A stretch of 64,000 nt of DNA. Source: Hyphomicrobiales bacterium (lineage in GTDB: Bacteria; Pseudomonadota; Alphaproteobacteria; Rhizobiales; Rhizobiaceae). Position 1 is the first letter of the stretch. The number at the start of each line of letters is the position of its first letter. The notes under the pieces were generated by a model. The model did not search any database. It saw nothing but the letters and a program-made list of their open reading frames with translations, and was not told the DNA's origin. The position numbers and the translations under genes were made by a program. The stretch is from assembly GCA_900472625.1 (NCBI GenBank), contig UCIT01000026.1:1-64000 (forward strand), written 5' to 3'. Below, piece by piece: positions 1 through 9,054 of this stretch.

Positions 1-86
1 TGCACACCGATGCCGATATCGAGCATCTGGTCGAGGCGCTGCACTCGCTGTGGTCGCGCTGTGCCCTCGCCCGCCACGTCGCCTGA
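1..86 (+). CDS. C-terminal end of a probable 5-aminolevulinate synthase (partial)
   Basis: An open frame enters from the left edge and stops at TGA 84-86. It encodes about 27 residues ending LWSRCALARHVA. The segment HTDADIEHLVEALHSLW resembles the extreme C-terminus of alpha-oxoamine synthases of the HemA type, which often carry an H-x-D-x-x-I-D-x-L-V-E-A-L pattern. HemA condenses glycine and succinyl-CoA for heme synthesis. Only the tail is visible, so the family call is tentative. The gene ends about 15 bases before a palindromic operator-like site that precedes the next gene. Confidence 0.5.
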   Translation, partial: HTDADIEHLVEALHSLWSRCALARHVA

Positions 87-100
87 GCATGCTCTAATTA

Positions 101-120
101 TATCACACCTAAGTGTGATA
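101..120 (+). promoter_or_regulatory. Class A palindrome (operator-like), site A1
   Basis: TATCACACCTAAGTGTGATA has perfect 8-bp arms (TATCACAC and GTGTGATA) around CTAA. It lies about 70 bases before the FixJ-like regulator start at 190. The same core recurs at 50685, 55527, 56555 and 62049, always between genes. The symmetry fits a dimeric LuxR/FixJ-type regulator. The identity of the binding protein is inferred. Confidence 0.7.
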
Positions 121-189
121 CCCATGGTGATTGGCAAATGCTACATTTGCGCGATTAGGTTGAGTATCACGAATTACTAAAGTGAGATC

Positions 190-834
190 ATGTCCCAGGC
201 TCTGAGCGAACAAGCCGTGGTCCATATTGTCGACGACGACGAGTCGCTCCGATATACGCTCTGTCGCTTAATGAAATCGGTTGGGCTCCAAGCCAAGGCT
301 TACGGAACAGTCAGCGAATTCATTGATGAACGATCACATGAAGGGCTAGGCTGCCTTGTCCTCGATGTACGATTGCCGGGGATCAGTGGAATTGAATTTC
401 AAAGTCAACTCAATGGTTTAGGAATATTTCTTCCCGTTGTACTGATGACGGGACACGGAGATATACCCATGTCCGTCCGCGCAATGAAGGCTGGTGCTGT
501 CGATTTCCTGCCAAAGCCGTTCCGTGATCAAGACATGTTGGATGCCGTAGTTTCGGCGATCGAACGCGATCGTGAGCGACGCGCCAGCCTGGGCCAAGCA
601 GTGGATATCTTCGGGCGGTTTTCGAAACTCACGCCACGCGAGCAGGAAGTGATGATGATCACGACGACGGGAAAGATGAACAAGCAGACCGCTGCCGAAC
701 TAGGTATAAGCGAAGTGACGGTTAAACTTCATCGGCGAGCCGCCATGCAGAAAATGGAAGCCCGCAACCTTCCCGATCTTGTTCGCATGGCTGATGTTGT
801 CAGGCCGCTGATAAATGTCAGCACCGGAGAATAG
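190..834 (+). CDS. FixJ-family response regulator (REC + LuxR-type HTH)
   Basis: This 214-residue two-component response regulator has an N-terminal receiver domain: acidic pocket D15-D16-D17, phospho-acceptor D59 in LVLDVRLPG, T87 in MTGHG and K109 in PKPF. The C-terminal helix-turn-helix of the FixJ/NodW type begins near LTPREQEV, with recognition helix ISEVTVKLHR. Length is normal for FixJ. It is a close paralogue of the regulator at 54887: both share PMSVRAMKAGA and DQDMLDAV. A palindromic site lies 70 bases upstream, which suggests autoregulation. The likely partner kinase is the convergent gene at 1267-3642, with the receiver-only protein at 815 encoded in between. Confidence 0.93.
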   Translation: MSQALSEQAVVHIVDDDESLRYTLCRLMKSVGLQAKAYGTVSEFIDERSHEGLGCLVLDVRLPGISGIEFQSQLNGLGIFLPVVLMTGHGDIPMSVRAMKAGAVDFLPKPFRDQDMLDAVVSAIERDRERRASLGQAVDIFGRFSKLTPREQEVMMITTTGKMNKQTAAELGISEVTVKLHRRAAMQKMEARNLPDLVRMADVVRPLINVSTGE

Positions 835-1270
835 TCTTTCGATCGCCTCTGGGGTCCGCGCGCCCCATGTCGCCGGGAAGGCCGGAGATGAAGGATGTCA
901 GGTGGCAGCGGAGATACTAATCGGTGTTGTTGACGACGATCGTTCACTTAGGACATCGCTTGTCAGGCTTGTACGATATATGGGCTACGAAGCACGCGGT
1001 TTCGCATCCGCCGAAGAATTGATCGAGGCTGACGATCTCGACCGGTATTCATGCGTGATCACGGACGTCCAAATGCCGGGAATGAGCGGGATAGAATTGA
1101 CCAAGTTCATCGCTGTGAACCATGCGACGGTGCCTGTCATCGTAGTGACTGCCCGTTCTGAAGCGATGCTGGAGAATGCCGCCATCGCGAGCGGCGCAGT
1201 CTGTTTCCTGCGAAAGCCTATTGATACGGAAGTGTTGATAGAAAACTTGACGCGAGCGCTCGGCATCTAG
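815..1270 (+). CDS. Receiver-only response regulator
   Basis: A single REC domain with VVDDD, phospho-acceptor in VITDVQMPGMSG, VTAR and FLRKP motifs, and no DNA-binding output domain. The frame opens at ATG 815, overlapping the upstream regulator by 20 bases. GTG 902 is an attractive alternative start: AAGGA lies just upstream and the receiver fold begins there, giving about 122 residues. Its stop shares CTAG with the stop of the convergent kinase gene. It is probably a phosphate sink or competitor, or an allosteric partner for the kinase. The same arrangement (FixJ-like regulator followed by receiver-only protein) recurs at 54887-55977. Confidence 0.88.
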   Translation: MSAPENSLSIASGVRAPHVAGKAGDEGCQVAAEILIGVVDDDRSLRTSLVRLVRYMGYEARGFASAEELIEADDLDRYSCVITDVQMPGMSGIELTKFIAVNHATVPVIVVTARSEAMLENAAIASGAVCFLRKPIDTEVLIENLTRALGI

Positions 1271-3642
1271 GCGCCGTTTCTTCTGCCTGACCGCGGTAGC
1301 GTTTTTCCGGACGTCGGAGCGGCCGGCAGAACGATCGAAAAACGAGCGCCGCCAAGAGCGGCATTTGTATCCACGGTGATGGAGCCCCCGTGGGATTCGA
1401 GGATCGATCTGCATATCGGTAGGCCCATGCCCATCCCGCTCTCCTTTGTCGTGAAGAAGCTTTTGAAAAGCCGAGCTAGATCGCCATCTTTGATGCCGGT
1501 CCCATTGTCCTCGACCGTGCAGAGCAGGTGAATTCGATCGAAAGCCTTGGAGTGGATCACGATTTTTGGACTTCCGAGCTCTGGAGAGGAAGCCTGGAGC
1601 GAATTCATGACGAGGTTCACGAACACTTGGTGAAGCTGGGTGCGATCGCCAAGGATTGGCGGAACGCCCGCAGCGCAGGTGTGAACGATCACGGCTGAGC
1701 GAGCCTCTATTTCACTCCGGAGGAACAACAGGGCTTCCTCCACGACTTCGGCGATGGAGAGATATACCTTCTCAGGAGCTTTTCCTGCGGCAGTAGCGCG
1801 GATTCTGGCGATGATCTCAGAAGCTCGGCGTGCGTCCGCAACCATGGAATCCAGAGATTCTCGGACCTCGTCCAGATCTGGCGGCGTGCGGTTGATCCAA
1901 CGGAGCCCGACCCCGCCCGCCGTCGTGATCGCAGCGAGCGGCTGGTTGATCTCGTGCGCAATAGATGCGGTCAATTCACCAAGAACGGACAACCGCGCCG
2001 AATGGGCATATTCAGCCTGGACTTGCTGCAGACGCTCTTGCGCTTGAATCCGTTCGGAAATATCGATGACGCCCACTAGGCTGGTCTCGGGTTCTCCGGC
2101 ACGCCCCACTCGGGCCGTCGCAAAAAGGACGTCGAGTACCCTCCCGTCCAGAGCGACCATTTTCGTTTCCTCCTCGAAGCTTGCACGACCTTGATAGCGA
2201 GAGACCATTGCGCGACGGAACGTCCTTGGGCTTTCCGGCCATATTTTCACAACGGAACGACCTATGAAGTCACTTGCATCATTACCGCCAAACATACTCA
2301 CCCCTCGCTCATTGGCCTCTTCGAAAATCAAAGCTTCCATGCAGGCACGCAGGAATTCCGGATGGGCGTCGAAATATGAGTTCAGGTCCACTACGCCTGA
2401 AGCTCTGAGGTAAGCAAACATCGAAACCAATTTCGTGGCGTTGAGCTGCCAGAGCGCAATCGGCATCCGATCAAACAAATGACGATAACGTTGCTCGCTC
2501 TTCTCCAGTCTCGCATAGGCTTCCTTTTGCAACGATACGTCCATTACGGCGCCTACAAAACGAGGATGATCCCCCTCTGCATCGACGTAACGCGCTACGA
2601 CACTCAGATGCTTGACTACATCATTCTCGAGCAAAATGCGGTGCTGGTAACTGAAGTCCTTCCTCGTGGCAGACGCGCGATCCAGAACCTCTTTAACACC
2701 TTGGCGATCGTCCGGATGTGTGCGCTGCAGGATCAGACCCAGCGACGGAATTGTGTTGGAGCCAACGCCAAATATCCTGAATGTCTCATCAGACCAGAAC
2801 AGCTCGCCACTTGAGATACTCCAACCGAAACTTCCGGTGTGACTGAGTTTTTGTGCTTCGGCCAGATACGCCGCCTGGCTTCGACGGAGATCATTTTCTG
2901 CGCGGCGCCGTTCGCTTACGTCCGTGTTGGTTTCAAGCGTGCCCACCGAATGGCCGCGTTCATTACGCCGCAGGGACCAGCGGCTCGCAACTGTAATTTT
3001 ATTACCGTTTTTAGCACTATGGATCAGTTCTCCCTCCCACCGGCCTGAACGATGGAGTGTTTGGTTGATCTCGTGGAGCGTAGCTGGAAAGCTTGTCCGC
3101 AACAGCTCGTGAGCGACTTTGCCAATGGCCTCAGTTTGGGACCAACCGTACAGGTCTTCGGCGCCACGGTTCCAGTACGTGATAACGTTGGCGGCATCTC
3201 GAACGAAGACGGCGTCGTTTGTCATATTGAGCAATCTACCTTGTTCGCGCTCCGCCGCACCAAGACTGTGTACCAGTCTAATCAGACAAGTGACGGCAAG
3301 CGACGAGACCAGGAATGCGGCCAGGGTTACAAGATCAAGGTCGCTGCCCACCACGAGCGTGTGCAATGGGTGGACGAAAAAGTAGTTCAGGCATGCGACT
3401 GCGACTATGGAGAAAATCACGGAAGAGACCAAGCTGTCCAACAAGGATAGCAATACCACGATGATCAACAGGGCGAATGCCGCGGTCGTAAAATTCAGAC
3501 CAAGTCTTGCGCACAAGAAAGTAGCGAGACCGAGCATGACGCCGGCGATCATCCAGAGGACGAACAGCCAGCGATGACGCTCGACTCGCCAAGCAGCGAG
3601 AAGCGGCAGTGCGCGATATCTCAGGAGTTCCAATACGCTCAT
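1267..3642 (-). CDS. Membrane PAS histidine kinase, FixL-like catalytic core
   Basis: This 791-residue sensor kinase has an N-terminal four-helix membrane region of the KdpD/DUF4118 type (about 25-125). Three PAS/PAC-type segments follow (about 130-250, 255-375 and 380-535). The HisKA domain has H563 in AHEINQPLAA, and the ATPase domain carries the N box, VEDNGTGI and GMGMGLPICRS. The HEINQPL core and RWINRTPPDL region place it in the FixL/DctB-like class. The PAS domains show no obvious heme-binding signature that I can identify by eye, so the signal is unknown. It is convergent with the two regulators at 190 and 815, its likely partners. A class B motif lies in the upstream intergenic region. 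Confidence 0.93.
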   Translation of the reverse strand: MSVLELLRYRALPLLAAWRVERHRWLFVLWMIAGVMLGLATFLCARLGLNFTTAAFALLIIVVLLSLLDSLVSSVIFSIVAVACLNYFFVHPLHTLVVGSDLDLVTLAAFLVSSLAVTCLIRLVHSLGAAEREQGRLLNMTNDAVFVRDAANVITYWNRGAEDLYGWSQTEAIGKVAHELLRTSFPATLHEINQTLHRSGRWEGELIHSAKNGNKITVASRWSLRRNERGHSVGTLETNTDVSERRRAENDLRRSQAAYLAEAQKLSHTGSFGWSISSGELFWSDETFRIFGVGSNTIPSLGLILQRTHPDDRQGVKEVLDRASATRKDFSYQHRILLENDVVKHLSVVARYVDAEGDHPRFVGAVMDVSLQKEAYARLEKSEQRYRHLFDRMPIALWQLNATKLVSMFAYLRASGVVDLNSYFDAHPEFLRACMEALIFEEANERGVSMFGGNDASDFIGRSVVKIWPESPRTFRRAMVSRYQGRASFEEETKMVALDGRVLDVLFATARVGRAGEPETSLVGVIDISERIQAQERLQQVQAEYAHSARLSVLGELTASIAHEINQPLAAITTAGGVGLRWINRTPPDLDEVRESLDSMVADARRASEIIARIRATAAGKAPEKVYLSIAEVVEEALLFLRSEIEARSAVIVHTCAAGVPPILGDRTQLHQVFVNLVMNSLQASSPELGSPKIVIHSKAFDRIHLLCTVEDNGTGIKDGDLARLFKSFFTTKESGMGMGLPICRSILESHGGSITVDTNAALGGARFSIVLPAAPTSGKTLPRSGRRNGA

Positions 3643-4115
3643 GCCCGGTCACCCACTAGGCACGGCACAGTGGTCGGACTTACAATCGGCTCGTTCTCTC
3701 CGGTTCATAACACCAACTCCTGTTGAACATCGACGACCACGGTGCGAGGCCATACAGAGTGAGATTAGTGGCACCATGCCAACCAATATTCGAGTTTAGT
3801 CTTGTGAATCGGTGTGAACGGCTCGTCAGCCATTCCAATCGATCAAAGCAAAGCCTGACACTGCAACCGTCGCCTTGAGTTCACGAAGCCGACACGGGTC
3901 GGCGTACTCGTGAGCTTGCCATGCTTGGGCCTCCAGCAGGATCTTCAGCCAAAGGGTTAGACAGACCACACCTCAGGATAGGTGTGCACCGATTAGGCAG
4001 CCGCTATCGTCAGCAAACAGGTGCAGTTCATAACCGCCCTTAACTCGGTCCACGGCGTGGTGCCGTCAAGCATAGGTCGCGCAGTCGATCAAAGTTAGCG
4101 TGAAAGGCTTGGTCT
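3643..4115. other. Intergenic region between kinase and oxdC, with possible IS remnant
   Basis: This 470-base divergent intergenic region carries the class B motif at 3966-3987. On the minus strand at about 3985-4060 a frame reads VDRVKGGYELHLFADDSG before a stop. That faintly recalls the K-G-G-x-x-x-K-I-H segment of IS5-type transposases, so a decayed insertion-sequence scrap is possible. Nothing else convincing is visible. Confidence 0.35.
3966..3987 (+). promoter_or_regulatory. Class B motif, site B1, upstream of oxalate decarboxylase
   Basis: CCACACCTCAGGATAGGTGT (then GC) has 7-bp inverted arms CACACCT and AGGTGTG around CAGGAT. It lies about 130 bases before the oxalate decarboxylase start. 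It shares its left half with the class A palindromes and its right half (GGATAGG) with the sites at 12145, 20386, 49449 and 53249. Confidence 0.65.
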
Positions 4116-5360
4116 ATGGAACGACTATCAAGACGCAAAGTCCTCGCCCTAGGCGCAGCGGGTGCAGCTATCGCAACGACCGCGGCGAATGCTGCGTCGT
4201 TCGGAAATCCCGATCGCCCGGCCGAAGGGGCTGTCAACGCCAATCCGGCCGGTCTAACCGATACTGGCCCCAAAAACCCAACTCTTGCCAATCAGTTTCC
4301 CTCGTTTGAAAGTCCTCCCCCAACGGACGTGGGCGAAATGCAGCTCTTTTGGTCGTCGTTCAATAACGCGCCGAAGAGAATCCAGAATGGAGGATGGGCG
4401 AGGCAGGTCACCAAGTCCGACTTCGCTATTTCGGACGCAGTGTCGGGTGTTAACATGCGCCTTGGGCCCGGTGGCGTAAGAGAGATGCATTGGCACCGTG
4501 CGGCCGAGTGGGCCGTGATGACGAATGGCCGTTGCCGGGTGACTGTCTTGGATGCCAAGGGGCGTGCCTATGTTCAGGACGTGGGCGCTGGCGATCTCTG
4601 GTATTTTCCTGCGGGGTTTCCACATTCGCTCCAGGGGCTAGGGCCGGAAGGTTGCGAGTTCGTGATCGTCTTCGACGAGGGCGATCAGTCCGAATATGGA
4701 ACCTTGCTCCTGACAGACTGGCTGGCGCATACACCGCCTGAGCTCCTCGCCAAGAATTTTGGCATGCCTGCGGACGCCTTCAAGTCCATACCGCTCAACG
4801 ACTTATGGATTTTTCAGGGAAGAGAACCCGGACCTCTATCGGCGGATCAAGCATCTGTGGCCTCCGCCGGGCTACCTGAACACCCATTCACGTTCCGTTT
4901 GGGCGCGTCAAAGCCGATCAAGGAGAACGCATCGGGGATGCTGCAGATGGCTGACAGCAGCACCTTCAAAGTCTCCAAGACGATTGCCGCAGCCATCGAA
5001 ACCATTCAGCCCGGCGCCGTAAGAGAGATGCATTGGCACCCGAACGCGGACGAGTGGCAGTACTGGTTGCAGGGCCAGGGTCGGATGACCGTGTTCGATG
5101 CAGGACCGAGAAGCCAGACTGCCGACTTTCATGCCGGCGATATCGGCTACGTAAAAAAAAGCCAGGGCCACATCATCGAGAACACCGGCAAGAGCGATCT
5201 CAAGTTCGTGGCGGTGTTCAAGGTGGCCGAGTACCAGGAGGTCGGCCTAACCTCCTGGCTCTCTCACACGCCGCCATCTCTTGTGGCGCAGCACCTCAAC
5301 ATGGAGCTGGGAGACATAGAGCGAATTCCACGCGATCAACCTGGCATCATGCCGGGATGA
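4116..5360 (+). CDS. oxdC: Oxalate decarboxylase, bicupin, Tat-exported
   Basis: This 414-residue bicupin converts oxalate to formate and CO2, consuming a proton. The N-terminus (SRRKVLALGAAGAAIA) looks like a twin-arginine signal, so the protein is probably periplasmic. Both cupin Mn sites are present: H125, H127, E131 and H170 in the first domain, and H306, H308, E313 and H352 in the second. The active-site lid, SENST in the Bacillus enzyme, reads SEYGT here (192-196). The glutamate needed for decarboxylation is kept, but the N and S are changed. A class B motif sits 130 bases upstream. Related genes in the window could use the formate: an FNT channel at 62097 and a FdhF/YdeP-type protein at 50872. 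Confidence 0.93.
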   Translation: MERLSRRKVLALGAAGAAIATTAANAASFGNPDRPAEGAVNANPAGLTDTGPKNPTLANQFPSFESPPPTDVGEMQLFWSSFNNAPKRIQNGGWARQVTKSDFAISDAVSGVNMRLGPGGVREMHWHRAAEWAVMTNGRCRVTVLDAKGRAYVQDVGAGDLWYFPAGFPHSLQGLGPEGCEFVIVFDEGDQSEYGTLLLTDWLAHTPPELLAKNFGMPADAFKSIPLNDLWIFQGREPGPLSADQASVASAGLPEHPFTFRLGASKPIKENASGMLQMADSSTFKVSKTIAAAIETIQPGAVREMHWHPNADEWQYWLQGQGRMTVFDAGPRSQTADFHAGDIGYVKKSQGHIIENTGKSDLKFVAVFKVAEYQEVGLTSWLSHTPPSLVAQHLNMELGDIERIPRDQPGIMPG

Positions 5361-5562
5361 TGCACAGCAGGGAGGTGATCGGCTTTCCTCGGTATTGGGA
5401 TCGCCGACGTCACCGGGCGTGGCTCCGGTGCAGGTCACCTGATGATCTTGAATCTGGACATGAGTGCGTGGCGAGCTGTCGCCATACACCGCTACGCAGC
5501 CTGAACCAAGCAACGCGACACGCGGAATTGTCCGCTCCGTCGCCATCTATGGAGTTGATGAG

Positions 5563-6363
5563 ATGCTGAAAGGTTACACCGTACCGCTTACCCCTCAGGG
5601 CAAGTCATCCGCAACGCCCGCCCCACCATGGCACTATTCCAGTGAATGTATCGCGATCGAATACTGGGCGGACCCCACCGCCGTTGCGGCGCTTCTTCCA
5701 CCCGGATTGTCCAAGGACGAGAAATCGGCGGGACGAGCCTTCTTCTGGTTCCTCGACTGGCAATTTACTGGTTCGAATGATGAGCATACCGATCCCGCTC
5801 GCTATCAGTACAGAGAAGCGTTCGTCCTTGTCGAGGCGCTCCTGGGGGACCGACCGGTCAATTTCTGCCCTTATATTTTCGTCGACAACGATGCGGCGAT
5901 CGCGCGCGGCTGGGTACAGGGATATCCGAAAAAGCTGGGAAGCATCTTCCAGACCCGGAGCTTTACTGCTCGCAGCGCAGCGGCCAGTCCCTTGGAGAAA
6001 GGCAGTCGCTTCGGCGCAAGTGTGGCCGCTCACGGTGAACGGATGGCTACTGCTCGCATTCAACTCGAGCATAAGGTCGATGACCCGTCGACGGTATTCA
6101 GCCGTCCGACCACGATCCGTCGCTACTTTCCATCACTCACCGCGGGGCTGCACAACAAACCGGCCGTGAACGAGCTCACCTTGTCTAAGATGGACGATCT
6201 CAACTTCTCGGACTTCTGGGCCGGCTCGGCGGAATTGACCATCCCCGAAGTCCAGGGCGAGGACATGCATTCAATTAGGCCACTTAAGGTCGGTCGAGGT
6301 TATCGGTTCGGCATGGCTTATTCAGTTACCGATCTGCCAATCCTGCAGAACTACGTCGCTTAA
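5563..6363 (+). CDS. Acetoacetate decarboxylase family protein
   Basis: The protein has 266 residues from ATG 5563; the frame is open from 5464 but the family homology begins after this Met. It belongs to the acetoacetate decarboxylase fold, which uses a Schiff-base lysine. GYPKKLGS (K123-K124) matches the catalytic Lys-Lys pair of classic ADC. RAFFWFLDWQF and the FCPYIFVDNDAAIARGW block are typical of the family. The substrate need not be acetoacetate, because many family members act on other beta-keto acids or are aldolases. It lies about 200 bases after oxalate decarboxylase and about 75 bases before a pyruvate oxidase, all on the same strand, so it is probably co-expressed. Confidence 0.85.
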   Translation: MLKGYTVPLTPQGKSSATPAPPWHYSSECIAIEYWADPTAVAALLPPGLSKDEKSAGRAFFWFLDWQFTGSNDEHTDPARYQYREAFVLVEALLGDRPVNFCPYIFVDNDAAIARGWVQGYPKKLGSIFQTRSFTARSAAASPLEKGSRFGASVAAHGERMATARIQLEHKVDDPSTVFSRPTTIRRYFPSLTAGLHNKPAVNELTLSKMDDLNFSDFWAGSAELTIPEVQGEDMHSIRPLKVGRGYRFGMAYSVTDLPILQNYVA

Positions 6364-6437
6364 GAGCATTTTCGAACATCGGATTGAGCCGCACCCGCGG
6401 CAGAGTCTTGACGAGACCACTACGAAGGATGACTGGG

Positions 6438-8159
6438 ATGCCCAGAACTGCTGCAGACTACATGGTGGACACTCTCACCCAAGTGGGCGTCAAGCGCATC
6501 TACGGGGTGGTGGGGGACTCTCTGAACGGTTTCAGCGACTCGCTCCGACGCCTTGGAACGCTAGACTGGATCCACGTCCGACACGAGGAAGGTGCGGCGT
6601 TCGCAGCCGCCGCGGAGGCACATCTTACAGGTGAGCTGGCCGTGTGCGCGGGCAGTTGCGGACCGGGAAACCTTCACCTCATCAACGGCCTGTTTGATGC
6701 GCAACGGAGCGGCGTTCCCGTCTTGGCGATCGCAGCTCACATTCCTAGCACTGAAATCGGTATCGATTACTTCCAGGCAACACACCCGGAGAGCCTTTTT
6801 AAGGAATGCTCGCACTACGTCGAGCTCGTCAGCCACGCCGACCAGCTTCCGCAGGTACTCGCTCGCGCCATCAGAGTGGCCACAGGACAAAAAGGCGTTG
6901 CTGTTGTTGTCATCCCAGGGGACGTCGCATTGCAACCTCTCAAGTCAGCCGTTCCAAACTGGCTTGTGCCCAAGGACCCCGTTGTAGTCCCCGACAGCGA
7001 GCAGCTCGGGAAGCTTGCCGACCTGCTCAATAAGGGAAAGCGGGTCACAATGCTTTGCGGAGCCGGCTGCAAAGGCGCCCATGACGAAGTTGTTCAGCTA
7101 GCGGGCCTGCTAAAGGCGCCCATCGTTCACGCCCTTCGAGGAAAGGAATTCGTCGAGCACGACAATCCATTCGATGTGGGGATGACAGGTTTCCTCGGCT
7201 TCGCGTCCGGCTACTGGGCGATGAACAACTGCGACACCTTGCTGATGGTAGGCACCGATTTTCCCTATCGGCAATTCATCCCAGCGGACGCGACAATCGC
7301 CCAGATAGATATAAGGCCCGCCGCGCTTGGCAACCGCTGCGCATTGGACCTTGGCATCGTCGGGTCAACCGGTCCGACACTCACCGACTTGCTTCCCCTT
7401 ATTGAGCCTAAACTGGACTCGTCTCACCTTGACGACGCAATCTCCGATTACCGGAAGGCGCGCTCAAGACTTGATGCTCTTGCCGAAGGCGGGCCAACAA
7501 CGAGATATATCCATCCCCAGTACGTGAACCGGCTTGCCAGCGAACTTGCCGCAGACGACGCGATCTTCACGGTTGACGTCGGCACGCCTGTGGCCTGGGC
7601 CGCGCGCTACCTGAAGCTCAACGGCCAGCGTCGGCTTGTTGGCTCGTTCAACCACGGATCGATGGCTAACGCCCTGTTGCACGCCGTTGGTGCTCAGGCC
7701 GCATTTCCTGGGAGGCAGGTCATCTCCATGTCCGGTGACGGTGGCTTCACCATGATGATGGGCGAGTTCGTGACTCTTATCCAACAAAAACTTCCGGTGA
7801 AAATCATCCTTCTAAACAACGGAACTCTCGGTTTCGTCGAGATGGAAATGAAGGCGTCGGGATTTCTGGACACGGGATGTGACCTTATCAATCCCAACTT
7901 CGCAGCCATGGCCGAGGCCATGGGCGTGAAGGGCATAAGAGTCGAGGCACCACAGGACCTGAAGGCTGCGATGCTAGAGATGTTCGCGCACGATGGACCC
8001 GCGCTTCTTGACGTTGTCAGCGCTCGCCAGGAGTTGGTAATGCCGCCGTCTACCAGTCTCGGTGACGCTCACAAGTTCGGAATGTTCATGATGAGAGCCG
8101 TCTTGGACGGCAGGGCCGGCGAGGTCATCGATCTGGCGAAGAAAAACCTGCTTCGCTGA
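6438..8159 (+). CDS. poxB: Pyruvate dehydrogenase (quinone)/pyruvate oxidase, PoxB-type ThDP enzyme
   Basis: The protein has 573 residues from ATG 6438, after AAGG; earlier in-frame starts at 6384 and 6429 precede the family start MPRTAADYMVDTL. It is a thiamine-diphosphate enzyme with the usual three domains. The N-terminal Pyr domain has the catalytic glutamate region HEEGAAFAA; the central domain (about 190-330) binds FAD in PoxB; and the C-terminal PP domain carries the GDGGF...NN ThDP motif. PoxB decarboxylates pyruvate to acetate and CO2 and passes electrons to ubiquinone. Length matches E. coli PoxB (572). A sulfoacetaldehyde- or acetolactate-type specificity cannot be excluded by eye, but the ADYMVDTL...VVGDSLNG start is PoxB-like. 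Confidence 0.88.
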   Translation: MPRTAADYMVDTLTQVGVKRIYGVVGDSLNGFSDSLRRLGTLDWIHVRHEEGAAFAAAAEAHLTGELAVCAGSCGPGNLHLINGLFDAQRSGVPVLAIAAHIPSTEIGIDYFQATHPESLFKECSHYVELVSHADQLPQVLARAIRVATGQKGVAVVVIPGDVALQPLKSAVPNWLVPKDPVVVPDSEQLGKLADLLNKGKRVTMLCGAGCKGAHDEVVQLAGLLKAPIVHALRGKEFVEHDNPFDVGMTGFLGFASGYWAMNNCDTLLMVGTDFPYRQFIPADATIAQIDIRPAALGNRCALDLGIVGSTGPTLTDLLPLIEPKLDSSHLDDAISDYRKARSRLDALAEGGPTTRYIHPQYVNRLASELAADDAIFTVDVGTPVAWAARYLKLNGQRRLVGSFNHGSMANALLHAVGAQAAFPGRQVISMSGDGGFTMMMGEFVTLIQQKLPVKIILLNNGTLGFVEMEMKASGFLDTGCDLINPNFAAMAEAMGVKGIRVEAPQDLKAAMLEMFAHDGPALLDVVSARQELVMPPSTSLGDAHKFGMFMMRAVLDGRAGEVIDLAKKNLLR

Positions 8160-8208
8160 CACCGATCACCAGCCGGTCGCGTGTCTCTTTCCAACTCGGA
8201 GATACCTA

Positions 8209-8580
8209 ATGCCCTTGTACACGATAACGACGCGCGTGAACTCGCTGAGCGGTGAATCGAAAGCCGCCCTTGCTGCGGCGTTGACAGATTTCCACTCGCG
8301 GTTCGCGGACGTTCCTACGAAGTGGGTTCACATCGTATTTCACGAGTATGCCGCGGACAGCGGTTTCAGCAACGGCTTGCGGTCACCCACGGTCGCCTTG
8401 ACCTTGCTTATCCGCAGCGGGCGGTCGCCCGAGTACAAGCGTCAACTCCTCACGAAAATATGGGAACTGCTACAGGCTGCAACGAGCGCCCCGGACGAGG
8501 AGATTGTCATTAGCCTGCTGGAGGGGGATGCAAGCAATGCGATGGAAATGGGAAAAATATTGCCTGACGTCGCACGCTAA
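8209..8580 (+). CDS. Tautomerase family protein
   Basis: This 123-residue protein begins MPLYTITT. Pro2 becomes the N-terminal catalytic proline of the tautomerase superfamily (4-oxalocrotonate tautomerase, cis-CaaD, malonate semialdehyde decarboxylase). KWVHIVFHEY and the beta-hairpin pattern fit the long, roughly 120-residue members such as cis-CaaD-like or MSAD-like proteins. It follows poxB by about 50 bases on the same strand. Family members include malonate semialdehyde decarboxylase, which would suit the organic-acid context, but the substrate cannot be decided from sequence. Confidence 0.8.
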   Translation: MPLYTITTRVNSLSGESKAALAAALTDFHSRFADVPTKWVHIVFHEYAADSGFSNGLRSPTVALTLLIRSGRSPEYKRQLLTKIWELLQAATSAPDEEIVISLLEGDASNAMEMGKILPDVAR

Positions 8581-8621
8581 CCGCTGGTGGCCCGAAGCCC
8601 CCACCCCAACGATGTATCGGT

Positions 8622-8641
8622 ACCACCCTTGCGGATAGTTG
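8622..8641 (+). promoter_or_regulatory. Weak class B-like motif, site B2, upstream of efflux operon
   Basis: ACCACCCTTGCGGATAGTTG matches the class B pattern at the CCAC, CT and CGGATAG positions but lacks the full CACACCT half. It lies about 120 bases before the YtcA-like start, so it may control the efflux operon. The match is degenerate. Confidence 0.4.
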
Positions 8642-8761
8642 TTCGAGAGAGGCTAACGGGGAACAGTTGGACGAAAGCCTTCCCATATTTCAAGGAGCTC
8701 CAAAATGGGGATCACCTTTCTCCCTGACGCGACGAAGCCGACCCTTAGACCATACGAGGCA

Positions 8762-9052
8762 ATGGCTTGTCCAAGCAACGTGAAAAGAAATTCGTTGGTA
8801 GGCACGGTCGTTTGGCCGCTCGGGATTCTCGCGGGATGCACGCCGAAAGCTAGTCCTTCCGTCCCGCTATTTGGAGCGTTTTTCCCGTCTTGGCTCCTCT
8901 GCGCGCTGATTGGAATTATTGGCTCTGTAGTTGTACGGGCGATCTTCATTCGTACCGGCATGGACGACCAGCTCGCGTGGCGGTCGATAGTCTACGTCAG
9001 CATCGCAGCGACGATAGCCTTCGGGGTGTCGCTCTTCGTTTACGGTCGCTAG
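8762..9052 (+). CDS. YtcA-like small membrane lipoprotein
   Basis: The protein has 96 residues from ATG 8762, preceded by GAGG; the frame is open from 8705. The N-terminus has a hydrophobic signal ending in a lipobox-like LAGC, followed by two membrane helices (about LLCALIGIIGSVVV and IVYVSIAATIAFGV). Small YtcA-type proteins are commonly encoded with HlyD and FUSC efflux genes, and that is exactly the order here: the HlyD gene starts 3 bases after this stop. Its role is presumably accessory to the pump. Confidence 0.75.
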   Translation: MACPSNVKRNSLVGTVVWPLGILAGCTPKASPSVPLFGAFFPSWLLCALIGIIGSVVVRAIFIRTGMDDQLAWRSIVYVSIAATIAFGVSLFVYGR

Positions 9053-9054
9053 CT

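Noticed and set aside
3985..4060. Possible transposase fragment on the minus strand (VKGGYELHLFADD)
   Set aside because: The match to IS5-type transposases is short and no inverted repeats or flanking duplication were found, so it is not called as a mobile element.
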